Source: an uncultured PS1 clade bacterium (GTDB taxonomy: Bacteria; Pseudomonadota; Alphaproteobacteria; MED-G09). From it: 36,687 nucleotides of DNA. How positions within the stretch are numbered: position 1 is the first letter of the stretch; the number at the start of each line of letters is the position of its first letter. The stretch covers positions 1-36,687 of the forward strand of contig CACLNZ010000010.1 in the NCBI GenBank assembly GCA_902608415.1. The letters run 5' to 3'. Below the pieces are notes generated by a model, which had not been told where the DNA came from, ran no database searches, and saw only the letters and a program-made list of their open reading frames with translations. The position numbers and the translations under genes are program-made. Below, in pieces: positions 7,610 to 15,540 of the stretch.

Positions 7610-8324
7610 TATTTTTATTTATTAAAAGTTCCTCTGAGGCTGTTTCAATTTTATCCTCCAATAATGATTGAAAATTTTTTTTTGGAAGCCCGGGCTCTAT
7701 TCCTTTTAGAAATTTTACTTTTATTGTACCTTCTTCTCTTTCATATCCTTTTGTTTGCCAATATAGACCAGAGTTTAACGCTACAGGAATACATGGGATA
7801 TCGAGATATTTATATAAAGCAAAACAACCAGATTTATAATCCCCTTTTTCACCAATATTTACTCTTGTTCCTTCTGGAAAGATAACAATTGGTCTATTAT
7901 TGTTAGAGCATTCTTTTGCCATTTTAAGTAATTGTCTCAATGCTTTGCCTTTAGCTTTTCTATCAATCCAAATCATCTTAGCTTTAACTGCATGCCATCC
8001 ATAGGCGGGTAAATAAATTAATATTTTTTTCAGAACCATAGCTGCATCACTAAAATAAGCTGTAAAAAAAATTGTATCCCAGATTGACTGATGCTTCGAT
8101 GCAATAATAAATGGTGTGTCAGGAATATTCTCTTCTCCGATCACTTCCCAATTTAAGCCATCAAATCTTTTAAATAAAAAAAGCATTAATTTAGACCAAG
8201 AGTGGATTAAGAGAGCGGTATATTTTCTTGGGAAAAATAATAAAGGAAGACCTGCTAAGGCTATAATAGCAGTGATTGTAAAAAAAAATGTAATTGATAT
8301 ATATGATAGAATTTTATTTATAAT
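7596..8324 (-). CDS. plsC: 1-acyl-sn-glycerol-3-phosphate acyltransferase
   Basis: Acylates lysophosphatidic acid to phosphatidic acid at the inner membrane. The acyltransferase motifs are clear: SKHQSIWD (HX4D catalytic motif), WIDR, and FPEGTR. The ORF track begins at ATG 8186 (196 residues), but the same frame stays open for 48 more codons up to the in-frame TGA that ends ydcF. That stretch encodes a hydrophobic helix (ITFFFTITAIIALAG) and PRKYTALLIHSWSKL, the usual N-terminus of the family. It has no ATG, GTG or TTG. I place the start at ATT 8324, 4 nt after a GAGG; ATA 8321 is an alternative. Stop-start coupling with ydcF is likely. Confidence 0.85.
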   Translation of the reverse strand: MINKILSYISITFFFTITAIIALAGLPLLFFPRKYTALLIHSWSKLMLFLFKRFDGLNWEVIGEENIPDTPFIIASKHQSIWDTIFFTAYFSDAAMVLKKILIYLPAYGWHAVKAKMIWIDRKAKGKALRQLLKMAKECSNNNRPIVIFPEGTRVNIGEKGDYKSGCFALYKYLDIPCIPVALNSGLYWQTKGYEREEGTIKVKFLKGIEPGLPKKNFQSLLEDKIETASEELLINKNNEKK

Positions 8325-8330
8325 TATACC

Positions 8331-8900
8331 TCATATAATTAAGTATTTAATACGAACAAAACTAAATCTTAAAAATTCCTTTAAAAAATTAATAAAATTA
8401 TTGCTATTAGTTTTAACTGGCCATGATGTGATTTTAATATGATTGGTGTTATTTTGAAATTCTAAAATGCTTCTAGGAAGGTGGATATCTGAAGTAACAA
8501 GAATTGCAGAAATCAAATTATTCTTTTTCATCCATTTTATAACTTCAACAGCATTAGTTTTTGTATTTTTTGCTTCTTTTCCAATAAAAACACAACAGTC
8601 AAATAAACTAATTTTCTCGGTTGAACTGTTAGGAATAATGATTTTTCTTAATTCATTTTTTTTCACGATTGGATTAACTCCAGAAATGAACATTTTTTTG
8701 GAATAATTAGCTTCCAGCAATTCGAATCCTTTTTTTATTCGATCAAATTTCCCAGTTAAAACCACTATTGAATCAAAATTAGTGTTATTTTTTAGTTCCC
8801 AATCATTCTTTTTGGATAACAAATTAAATTCATTTAGTAGTAAAAAAAATAGAAAAATTATTGCGAAAATAATAGTAATTAAAAGTGTCTTAAGTTGCAT
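8331..8900 (-). CDS. YdcF family protein (DUF218)
   Basis: A 189-residue membrane-anchored protein: an N-terminal hydrophobic helix (LLITIIFAIIFLFFLLL) followed by a DUF218 domain. Recognisable parts are DSIVVLTGKFDRIKKGFELL and FISG, KNTKTNAVEVIKWM, and ILVTSDIHLPRSILEF, which is the conserved SAYHLPR-like motif. Relatives include ElyC and SanA, implicated in envelope or peptidoglycan precursor metabolism, but biochemical activity is unsettled. In other alphaproteobacteria ydcF follows ftsEX and precedes plsC; here ftsEX is not next to it. Confidence 0.82.
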   Translation of the reverse strand: MQLKTLLITIIFAIIFLFFLLLNEFNLLSKKNDWELKNNTNFDSIVVLTGKFDRIKKGFELLEANYSKKMFISGVNPIVKKNELRKIIIPNSSTEKISLFDCCVFIGKEAKNTKTNAVEVIKWMKKNNLISAILVTSDIHLPRSILEFQNNTNHIKITSWPVKTNSNNFINFLKEFLRFSFVRIKYLII

Positions 8901-9000
8901 TATACTTTAATATTAATTTTTTTAAGAATATATGCATAGAGTTTTTTCAATCATAAATTTTTTCTTAAAATATTTTGTTAACAATTTTGTATTGTAGAAA

Positions 9001-9885
9001 ATGAAAAAGAAATTACTTCCACTATCATTGCTATTCTTTTTGGGTATTGTTTGGGGTTCAGGATTTGCGATAATTAAGATTATTCTTGTCTCTATTGGCC
9101 CATTATGGATAATGTTTAGCAGAATAGCACTAGGTTCATTAGTTCTATTAATTTGGCTATATCTACAAAATAAATCCCTTACTTTTGATAAAGAATTTTG
9201 GTTTTGGAGTTTTATTATTGGATTTTTGGGATTTAATTTCCCATTTAGTATAATAGCCTGGGGACAGCAGTATATTCCTTCTTCCCTTACAGCAATATTG
9301 ATGGGTATTAACCCTATATTGACGCTTATACTTTCTTATCTTCTTCTAAAAGACGAAAAAATTACCTCTGTTAAAATATTAGGCATAACATTAGGTTTTT
9401 TAGGTCTTATATTATTAATAGGTTTAAATAATTCAGAAATTGTTGATTTAAATTCTATGTTTATGTTTGGACAAATTGCAGTTTTATTAGGAACTTCCTC
9501 ATATGCTTTAGCAACTGTATTGACAAAAAAAATTTCTCATATACCTCCTACTGATAGAGCAATAGGCTCTTTACTAAGCGCATCTTTTATGGGCTTGATC
9601 ACAGCAATTCTTTTTGAACCTTTTCCTGATTTGGCCTTATTAGATACTAAAACTATTCTTTTACTTTTTCTCTTGGGTACTGTTTCAACCGGAGTTGCAA
9701 CATTTGTATGGTTTAAAATAGTTGATTTAGAAGGGCCTATATTTATGTCTATGGTCAATTATTTGATACCAGTATGGGCATTAGTTTTAGGAATTTATTT
9801 GTTAGATGAATCTATAAATTTTGCTATTATTATTGGATTAGCTTTTATTTTTAGTGGTATCTGGCTTATTCAAAGGAAACAATAA
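9001..9885 (+). CDS. EamA/DMT family transporter
   Basis: A 294-residue permease with ten predicted membrane helices in two EamA repeats (about 8-140 and 153-290). Typical motifs are FLGIVWGSGFAIIKI at the N-terminus, ILMGINPILTLILSYLLLKDEKI at the end of repeat one and VWALVLGIYLLDESI near the end of repeat two. Substrate is unknown. It is not closely similar to the DMT permease at 466-1392. The following 149-residue membrane protein starts right after its stop codon, so the two are translationally coupled. Confidence 0.88.
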   Translation: MKKKLLPLSLLFFLGIVWGSGFAIIKIILVSIGPLWIMFSRIALGSLVLLIWLYLQNKSLTFDKEFWFWSFIIGFLGFNFPFSIIAWGQQYIPSSLTAILMGINPILTLILSYLLLKDEKITSVKILGITLGFLGLILLIGLNNSEIVDLNSMFMFGQIAVLLGTSSYALATVLTKKISHIPPTDRAIGSLLSASFMGLITAILFEPFPDLALLDTKTILLLFLLGTVSTGVATFVWFKIVDLEGPIFMSMVNYLIPVWALVLGIYLLDESINFAIIIGLAFIFSGIWLIQRKQ

Positions 9886-10335
9886 ATGAAATTTCTTTAT
9901 TTACCAATATTTTATATAATATCTTCACTCTTGACGGCATCACTTATAATCTTAATTAATTTATCCGCCAACTTAATTTGGTTAACATCTCAAGGTTTTG
10001 ATATTTCAATCAAAATGTTCTTTGAGTTACTTTTAAAAGATATTTCAAATGGCTTTTTATTTTTAGTCATAATTTTAATAACATTTTTTTTAGCATTTTT
10101 AATAACTATGATTGTTAGATATTTTTTTCCAATTAAACGTACTTTATCCTATTCAATTTCAGGATTTGTTAGCGTTTTTTTCATGCTAAAGTTGACAACA
10201 TTGGTGTTTACAGGGGCTATTTTAATTGCTGGAATGAGATCTTATCTTGGACTTTTTCTTTTTTGTGTATCCGGCCTTTTGGGTGGATATTTATATGGAC
10301 TTCTCTTAAATAAGGTATTTAAAAATGAGAATTGA
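9886..10335 (+). CDS. small integral membrane protein, function unknown
   Basis: A 149-residue, very hydrophobic protein with about four membrane helices (near residues 3-27, 55-78, 90-112 and 120-142) and few charged residues. I recognise no family. The ATG abuts the stop of the upstream permease, with AAGGAAAC as ribosome binding site inside the permease gene, and its 3' end overlaps the PQQ sugar dehydrogenase gene by 11 bp. Tight coupling on both sides suggests a role with either the transporter or the secreted dehydrogenase, but this is only inference. Confidence 0.7.
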   Translation: MKFLYLPIFYIISSLLTASLIILINLSANLIWLTSQGFDISIKMFFELLLKDISNGFLFLVIILITFFLAFLITMIVRYFFPIKRTLSYSISGFVSVFFMLKLTTLVFTGAILIAGMRSYLGLFLFCVSGLLGGYLYGLLLNKVFKNEN

Positions 10336-11446
10336 AAACAAATTAAATTATAAATATAGAATATTAGTATTGATCTCTCTTGTAGCCATAGTTCTTGCAA
10401 GACCTCTAATTGCAGCTAATTTAGAATATAATGTTGAGAAAGTTGAACATAATTTTAACCATCCATGGAGCTCAGCCACACTTCCTAATGGAGATATCCT
10501 TGTTACCGAACTTATTGGTAAAATAAAGAGAATAGATATCAAAACTAGAGAGGTTATTGATATTAACGGAATTCCAAATGCCTTGTTTAGAGGCCAAGGT
10601 GGTTTATCAGATATTATTCTTCATCCTGAATTTGAAAAAAATAGTATTGTTTTGATCTCTTTTTCATATGGTGAAAAAAATAAAAATACTCTTAAAGTTA
10701 TTAGTGCAGAGTTAATTAGAAATGAACTCATGAATAAAAAAATAATTTTTGAGGCAAAACCATATAGAAAATCATCAAATCACTATGGCGCGCGCCTAGT
10801 TTTTTTGAATGATAATTCATTAATAATAACATCTGGAGATGGCTTTAATTATCGTGAAGATGCACAAAACCTTGATAATCATTTTGGTAAAATTATTCGT
10901 ATTAATGCTGATGGCTCTATTCCAAAAGATAATCCTTACATCAATACACAAAATGCTTTACCAGAAATTTTTTCATATGGTCATAGAAATCAGCAGGGAA
11001 TAGCTTACGACTCAAAAAATGATATATTATATTCTAATGAGCATGGCCCACGTGGCGGTGACGAGCTTAACTTAATTATTGCTGGTAAAAATTATGGCTG
11101 GCCAGCCATTACTTACGGTATAGATTATAATGGTAGTATAATTTCTCCATTTACAGAAAAGATTGGTATGGAGCAACCCTTAACATACTGGGTACCTTCA
11201 ATAGCACCTTCTGATATGATTTTTTATGATGGAGAAATGTTTCCTGAATTTAATAATAGTTTAATTATAAGCTCTCTTGTTCCCGGTGAAATAAGAAAGA
11301 TTTCTCTTGATAATAATGCATTAGAAGAAGAAATTATTTTTGATGAAATCAAAGGCAGAATTAGAAGTATAAAATCATCAACAAATGGTGCTTTGGTTGT
11401 ATTATCGGATGGGCCAAAGGGGGAGGCCTATATAATTAATAGATAA
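10325..11446 (+). CDS. PQQ-dependent aldose sugar dehydrogenase, YliI/Asd type
   Basis: Secreted six-bladed beta-propeller quinoprotein of the soluble glucose dehydrogenase (GSDH) family, which oxidises aldoses in the periplasm with PQQ. The 373-residue product has an N-terminal signal segment (ILVLISLVAIVLARPLIAAN) and family motifs: NHPWSSATLPNGDILVTE, GQGGLSDIILHPEF, YGHRNQQGIAYD and NEHGPRGGDELN. Length agrees with YliI (about 370). No pqq synthesis genes are in the window, so cofactor origin is unknown. It overlaps the preceding membrane protein gene by 11 bp. Confidence 0.88.
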   Translation: MRIENKLNYKYRILVLISLVAIVLARPLIAANLEYNVEKVEHNFNHPWSSATLPNGDILVTELIGKIKRIDIKTREVIDINGIPNALFRGQGGLSDIILHPEFEKNSIVLISFSYGEKNKNTLKVISAELIRNELMNKKIIFEAKPYRKSSNHYGARLVFLNDNSLIITSGDGFNYREDAQNLDNHFGKIIRINADGSIPKDNPYINTQNALPEIFSYGHRNQQGIAYDSKNDILYSNEHGPRGGDELNLIIAGKNYGWPAITYGIDYNGSIISPFTEKIGMEQPLTYWVPSIAPSDMIFYDGEMFPEFNNSLIISSLVPGEIRKISLDNNALEEEIIFDEIKGRIRSIKSSTNGALVVLSDGPKGEAYIINR

Positions 11447-11470
11447 TGCCTTCTGAAGTATATAGAAATT

Positions 11471-12154
11471 ATGATTATTCAATGTCCAGCATGTAATACA
11501 AGTTTTTCTGTAAGCACAGAAAAATTTGGAACTAAAAATAGAAAAGTTAAGTGTTCTAAATGTTATTTTATTTGGACAGCAAACTCGCAAGGTAAAGCTA
11601 TTGAAGTTCCTCCTCTTTATGAATCCATTAATTCTCAAGGAGGAGTAATTAAAGAAAATAAAAATGAGACATTGGATCCAAATATAAAACCAGATCATCC
11701 ATTACCTGTTACAGTTAAAGAAAAAGATAATGAGAAAGGTGGTTTTTTATCTATTATTATAATACTGGTTCTTTTCTTATCGCTTGGGATGATTTGGTAC
11801 AATAGAATTTTCTTATTGGAAAATTTTCCTATATTAAGACCTGTTTTAGAGTTTGTTGATCCCTCAATAAATATTAGAGGGATAGATATTTATAATTTAG
11901 AATCTCGTGCCACAATTATTAATAATAAAGAGTCTTTAATTGTTTCGGGTTCTTTAATTAATCAGTCAAATTATATGAGAATTGTACCTAATATAATTGT
12001 TAAAATAGTAGGGCCAGATGAAAAAGTTATCATGCAAGAGATTATTGTTTTAAATGATGAGTATTTTGAAATGAATGAACAAAAATCATTTTCAACAAAT
12101 TTTATAAATTACCCAAAGAATGCTAATAAGGTTCTGATCGAGATTATTCCTTAG
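11471..12154 (+). CDS. MJ0042-type zinc-ribbon membrane protein
   Basis: A 227-residue protein that opens with a zinc ribbon (CPAC at 5-8, CSKC near 28-31, as in zinc_ribbon_5/MJ0042 domains). It continues through a polar linker to a single membrane helix (FLSIIIILVLFLSLGMIWY, about 95-113) and a C-terminal extracytoplasmic beta domain resembling DUF3426 (LIVSGSLINQSNYMRIVPNI). This architecture is common in alphaproteobacteria, usually beside ftsE; here ftsEX is absent. Function is unknown. The stop overlaps the convergent lysA stop by 4 bp. Confidence 0.8.
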   Translation: MIIQCPACNTSFSVSTEKFGTKNRKVKCSKCYFIWTANSQGKAIEVPPLYESINSQGGVIKENKNETLDPNIKPDHPLPVTVKEKDNEKGGFLSIIIILVLFLSLGMIWYNRIFLLENFPILRPVLEFVDPSINIRGIDIYNLESRATIINNKESLIVSGSLINQSNYMRIVPNIIVKIVGPDEKVIMQEIIVLNDEYFEMNEQKSFSTNFINYPKNANKVLIEIIP

Positions 12155-13410
12155 TTTTCTTGCCAATCAGCTAAGCTATCCTGATCAATCATTTCTTCTA
12201 TATCCTGCCTCTTCTTTATGACAGAATAACTATCGTCTTTAATAATTATTTCTGCAATTGAAGGCCTCGAATTATAATTTGATGATAAAACAGAACCATA
12301 AGCTCCAACATTTGTAATAGCTAAAAGATCTCCTTCTAAAAGTTGTGAAGTTGTGAAGTTTTTTATAAAAAAATCTCCTGTTTCACAAATAGGGCCCACC
12401 ACATCATAACTTTCTGTAGGTCTTTCTTTGCCACCTTCAATTATTGTAAGAGCATTATGCAATGATCCATATAAAGATGGCCTTATAAAATCATTCATAG
12501 CTGCATCAACGATGATAAATTTTTTAGACTCATTCTCTTTAATATAAATTATTTTTGTTACGAGTATACCTGACTCAGCTGTTAAAAATCTTCCAGGTTC
12601 AATTATGATCTTTTTATTTAATGATCCTAATTTTTTTGAAACTAATGCTGCATAATCTTTAATATTTAGGGCTTTTTCATCAGTATAATTAATTCCTATG
12701 CCTCCTCCTATATCGATTATATCAATATCAATATTCTTTTCTTTTAATTTAATAATAGTTTCAACAATACTATCAAAAGTTTTTTCGAAAGGCTCTAAAT
12801 CATTAATTTGACTTCCAATGTGTACATCAATACCTTTAATTTCAATATTATTTAGATTTGACGCAAGTTCATAAACATCAATCGCCTCTTTAATAGAAAT
12901 GCCAAATTTATCTTGCTTCTTTCCTGTAGAAATTTTTTCATTTCCGCCAGCTTCGATGTCAGGGTTAACTCTTAGTGATATTGGTGCAATCATATTTAGA
13001 TTTGCTGCTTGTGTTGAAATTTGTTTGAGCTCAGAAATAGATTCAACATTAATCATTAATATCTTATTTTTAATTGCAAATATAATTTCGTCAGTATTCT
13101 TACCGACGCCAGAAAAAACAATTTTATTAGGTGGTATTTTTGCTTTTAAAGCTCTTTTAAGCTCTCCAATTGAAACCACATCTGCTCCAGAACCCAATGA
13201 AGAGAATGTTTTTATAATTGATTGGTTTGAATTAGCTTTTAATGAGAAGCAAACAAGAAGGTCTTCTTCTTTAAAAGCATTAGTAAGTTCATTATATTTA
13301 CTTTCAAGTATTTTGGAAGAATAACAATAGAATGGTGAACCAAGTTTTTTCGCCAACTCAATTAAATTTATATTTTCACAGTGAAGATTTTTGTTTTTGT
13401 AAGAATACAT
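12151..13410 (-). CDS. lysA: diaminopimelate decarboxylase
   Basis: Last step of lysine synthesis: PLP-dependent decarboxylation of meso-diaminopimelate. The 419-residue protein shows the PLP lysine in CFSLKAN (Lys58), DVVSIGELKRA, HIGSQI, the glycine-rich phosphate loop DIGGGIG, EPGRFL, and the catalytic Cys in GPICETGDFF. The ATG at 13410 follows the lptM stop by 2 bp and uses GAAGG within lptM as ribosome binding site. The argH-lptM-lysA order is conserved in alphaproteobacteria. Confidence 0.97.
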   Translation of the reverse strand: MYSYKNKNLHCENINLIELAKKLGSPFYCYSSKILESKYNELTNAFKEEDLLVCFSLKANSNQSIIKTFSSLGSGADVVSIGELKRALKAKIPPNKIVFSGVGKNTDEIIFAIKNKILMINVESISELKQISTQAANLNMIAPISLRVNPDIEAGGNEKISTGKKQDKFGISIKEAIDVYELASNLNNIEIKGIDVHIGSQINDLEPFEKTFDSIVETIIKLKEKNIDIDIIDIGGGIGINYTDEKALNIKDYAALVSKKLGSLNKKIIIEPGRFLTAESGILVTKIIYIKENESKKFIIVDAAMNDFIRPSLYGSLHNALTIIEGGKERPTESYDVVGPICETGDFFIKNFTTSQLLEGDLLAITNVGAYGSVLSSNYNSRPSIAEIIIKDDSYSVIKKRQDIEEMIDQDSLADWQEN

Positions 13411-13412
13411 AA

Positions 13413-13541
13413 TTACTTACCTTCGAGGAATATTCCAACAGGGTTAATATTATTTGATGGCGGCGGCAATAAATCTCCTTTTCTGCCGCATCCAGATAAT
13501 AGAATTATAAATATGATAATTATGATGCTATTTTTTTTCAT
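13413..13541 (-). CDS. lptM: LptM (YifL)-like small lipoprotein
   Basis: A 42-residue gene too short for the ORF track, found by reading the minus strand between argH and lysA. It encodes MKKNSIIIIIFIILLSGCGRKGDL and then LPPPSNN: a hydrophobic signal, a lipobox LSGC with Cys18 as lipidation site, and the GRKGDLLPPP tail diagnostic of LptM/YifL proteins. In E. coli LptM assists assembly of the LptD LPS translocon. The ATG overlaps the argH stop by 14 bp and the stop is 2 bp before lysA, so expression is coupled to both. Confidence 0.9.
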   Translation of the reverse strand: MKKNSIIIIIFIILLSGCGRKGDLLPPPSNNINPVGIFLEGK

Positions 13542-14934
13542 TCTGTAATTTTTTTATCCATTTTGCTGCTGATTTTTTTACCATTAATGGAGATGTGCTA
13601 CCAAAGGATTTTTTTTGATTAACAGATTGTTTAGCATCCAGCACATTAAAAATATCATCATTAATCTTTTTATTAAAACTTTTAAGCTCTTTTATTGTTA
13701 GTTCAGATAATTTAATTTTCTTTTTCTCACAATATCTTACTATATTTCCAGTTATTTTATGAGCTTCTCTAAAAGGAATATTTAAGTTAGAAACAAGCCA
13801 ATCTGCTAAATCAGTGGCTGTAGAGTAACTTTTTTGTGCAGCAGAGTATAAATTTTCTTTTTTAGGTTTTAATTTTTTTACGATGGCATTTATTGCTTCA
13901 AGGGAATTCAAAATATTATCTATAGCATCAAAAGTTAACTCTTTATCTTCTTGAAGATCTTTTGAATATGCTAAAGGTAATCCTTTCATAACAACAAGAA
14001 TCGACATCAGTGCTCCAATAACTCTTCCATTTTTTCCTCTAACCAATTCTGCAATATCAGGATTCTTCTTTTGAGGCATTATTGATGATCCTGTCGCAAG
14101 GCTATCGGGCAATTCAATGAAATCAAAACCTTCTGAGACCCAAAGTATAATTTCTTCAGAAAACCTTGAAAGATGAGAAGCAAGTATTGATGAAGCTGCC
14201 AAAGGCTCAATAATGAAATCTCTTGATGAAACTGCATCAATCGAGTTAGCCATTGGATTTGTGAAACCTAGAGCTTTTGATGTCATTTCTCTATCAATTG
14301 GAAAGGTTGTTCCCGCTAATGCCGCTGCGCCAAGAGGGCTTTGGTTGATCCTTTTTAAGGCATCTTGAAATCTATTTTTATCTCTTTCGAGCATTTCTAC
14401 ATAAGCAAGAAGATGGTGACCAAGTGTAACAGGTTGAGCAATTTGCATATGAGTAAATCCTGGCATAATAAAATCATAATATTTACTCGCTTTTTTACTT
14501 AATTCTTTTTGAATCATCGTAATTTTTTTTATGATTTCTTGGCATTTTTTCCTCATATATAATCTCATATCGGTTGCTACCTGATCATTTCTTGATCTAC
14601 CGGTATGAAGTTTTTTAGCTACATTGCCAATTTTTTTTTGAAGGTTTGACTCAATATTCATGTGTATATCTTCTAGAAGTGGATCTAAATTAAAAATACC
14701 CTTTTCAAACTCAATTTTGATTTTTTTTAAACCAGATATAATTTTTTGTGATTCTACCAAAGAAATTATCTTATTTTTTGCTAGCATTTTCGCATGTGCA
14801 ATCGAGGCAGTAATATCTTCAAGATATAGCCTAGAGTCAAATTCAATAGAAGAATTCATTTCAAGCATTATTTTATCTTGATCGGAGTTGAATCTACCTC
14901 CCCACATTTTATTTTTTTGTATTTTTCTAGCCAT
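13528..14934 (-). CDS. argH: argininosuccinate lyase
   Basis: Cleaves argininosuccinate to arginine and fumarate. The 468-residue enzyme contains MWGGRF near the start, the HTGRSRNDQVATDMRL segment, GFTHMQIAQPVTLGHHL, and the superfamily signature GSSIMPQKKNPD with the catalytic serine loop. Length fits the family. Two starts are possible: ATG 14934 or the ATG of MWGGRF nine codons later; I keep the longer. It is divergent from tlpA with only 41 bp between them, so the promoters must overlap. Confidence 0.97.
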   Translation of the reverse strand: MARKIQKNKMWGGRFNSDQDKIMLEMNSSIEFDSRLYLEDITASIAHAKMLAKNKIISLVESQKIISGLKKIKIEFEKGIFNLDPLLEDIHMNIESNLQKKIGNVAKKLHTGRSRNDQVATDMRLYMRKKCQEIIKKITMIQKELSKKASKYYDFIMPGFTHMQIAQPVTLGHHLLAYVEMLERDKNRFQDALKRINQSPLGAAALAGTTFPIDREMTSKALGFTNPMANSIDAVSSRDFIIEPLAASSILASHLSRFSEEIILWVSEGFDFIELPDSLATGSSIMPQKKNPDIAELVRGKNGRVIGALMSILVVMKGLPLAYSKDLQEDKELTFDAIDNILNSLEAINAIVKKLKPKKENLYSAAQKSYSTATDLADWLVSNLNIPFREAHKITGNIVRYCEKKKIKLSELTIKELKSFNKKINDDIFNVLDAKQSVNQKKSFGSTSPLMVKKSAAKWIKKLQNEKK

Positions 14935-14975
14935 ATTTACTTTTAATTTAAAAAAAACCTCTCTATAGAACTCTC

Positions 14976-15533
14976 ATGTTTAAGTCAAAAAAGAAATTTA
15001 TTATATTTTCGTTAATCATCTCCTTTAGCTTGCTGCTAATAGTTTCTTATTCTATTGGTTTGTTCAATAATGACTCAGAACATTTTAAACTTTCTGAGCC
15101 TGATCCATTATCAAAATTTGATATTGTTGAATTTAACGACTCAGAAGGTAACAAGTATAACATATCCGATTTCAGGGGAAAGTTTATCTTGATGAATTTT
15201 TGGGCCACATGGTGTTTACCATGTAGAGTAGAGATGCCTTCACTTGATAATTTACAGGCTGAAATGGGCGATGAAAATTTTCAGGTTATTATTGTGTCTA
15301 TTGAAAGAACAGCTTTTCCTAAAGTTGAAAATTTCCTTAAAGAAATTAACATAAAAAATTTAAGTAGCTACCATGACCCAACTACAATGGTTGGAAAATA
15401 TATTAATGCAAAGGGATTACCAATAACAATTCTCTTCGATAAAAATGGAAAAGAAATCGGAAGATACGATGGTGACTTTGAATGGGATTCAAAAGAGGTA
15501 GTAAAATTTATTGCCGAATTAAAGAGTTCTTAA
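14976..15533 (+). CDS. tlpA: TlpA-like membrane-anchored thioredoxin
   Basis: Thiol-disulfide reductase facing the periplasm. The 185-residue protein has an N-terminal anchor (FIIFSLIISFSLLLIVSYSIGL) and a thioredoxin-fold domain with the active site FWATWCLPC (Cys80, Cys83). The cis-proline motif is KGLPITILFD. Proteins of this type reduce cytochrome c maturation or copper-binding partners. The position next to argH-lptM-lysA is a conserved alphaproteobacterial arrangement, which supports TlpA rather than a DsbE of a ccm cluster. It ends 7 bp from the convergent etfA. Confidence 0.9.
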   Translation: MFKSKKKFIIFSLIISFSLLLIVSYSIGLFNNDSEHFKLSEPDPLSKFDIVEFNDSEGNKYNISDFRGKFILMNFWATWCLPCRVEMPSLDNLQAEMGDENFQVIIVSIERTAFPKVENFLKEINIKNLSSYHDPTTMVGKYINAKGLPITILFDKNGKEIGRYDGDFEWDSKEVVKFIAELKSS

Positions 15534-15540
15534 ATTTAAC

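Noticed and set aside
8116-8442. 105-108 residue plus-strand ORF opposite plsC and ydcF
   Set aside because: Antisense shadow of two recognisable genes, with no family features of its own.
7596-8900. YdcF-PlsC fusion protein
   Set aside because: The frames are the same, but a TGA stop separates them and both families are normally separate; stop-start coupling is a simpler explanation.
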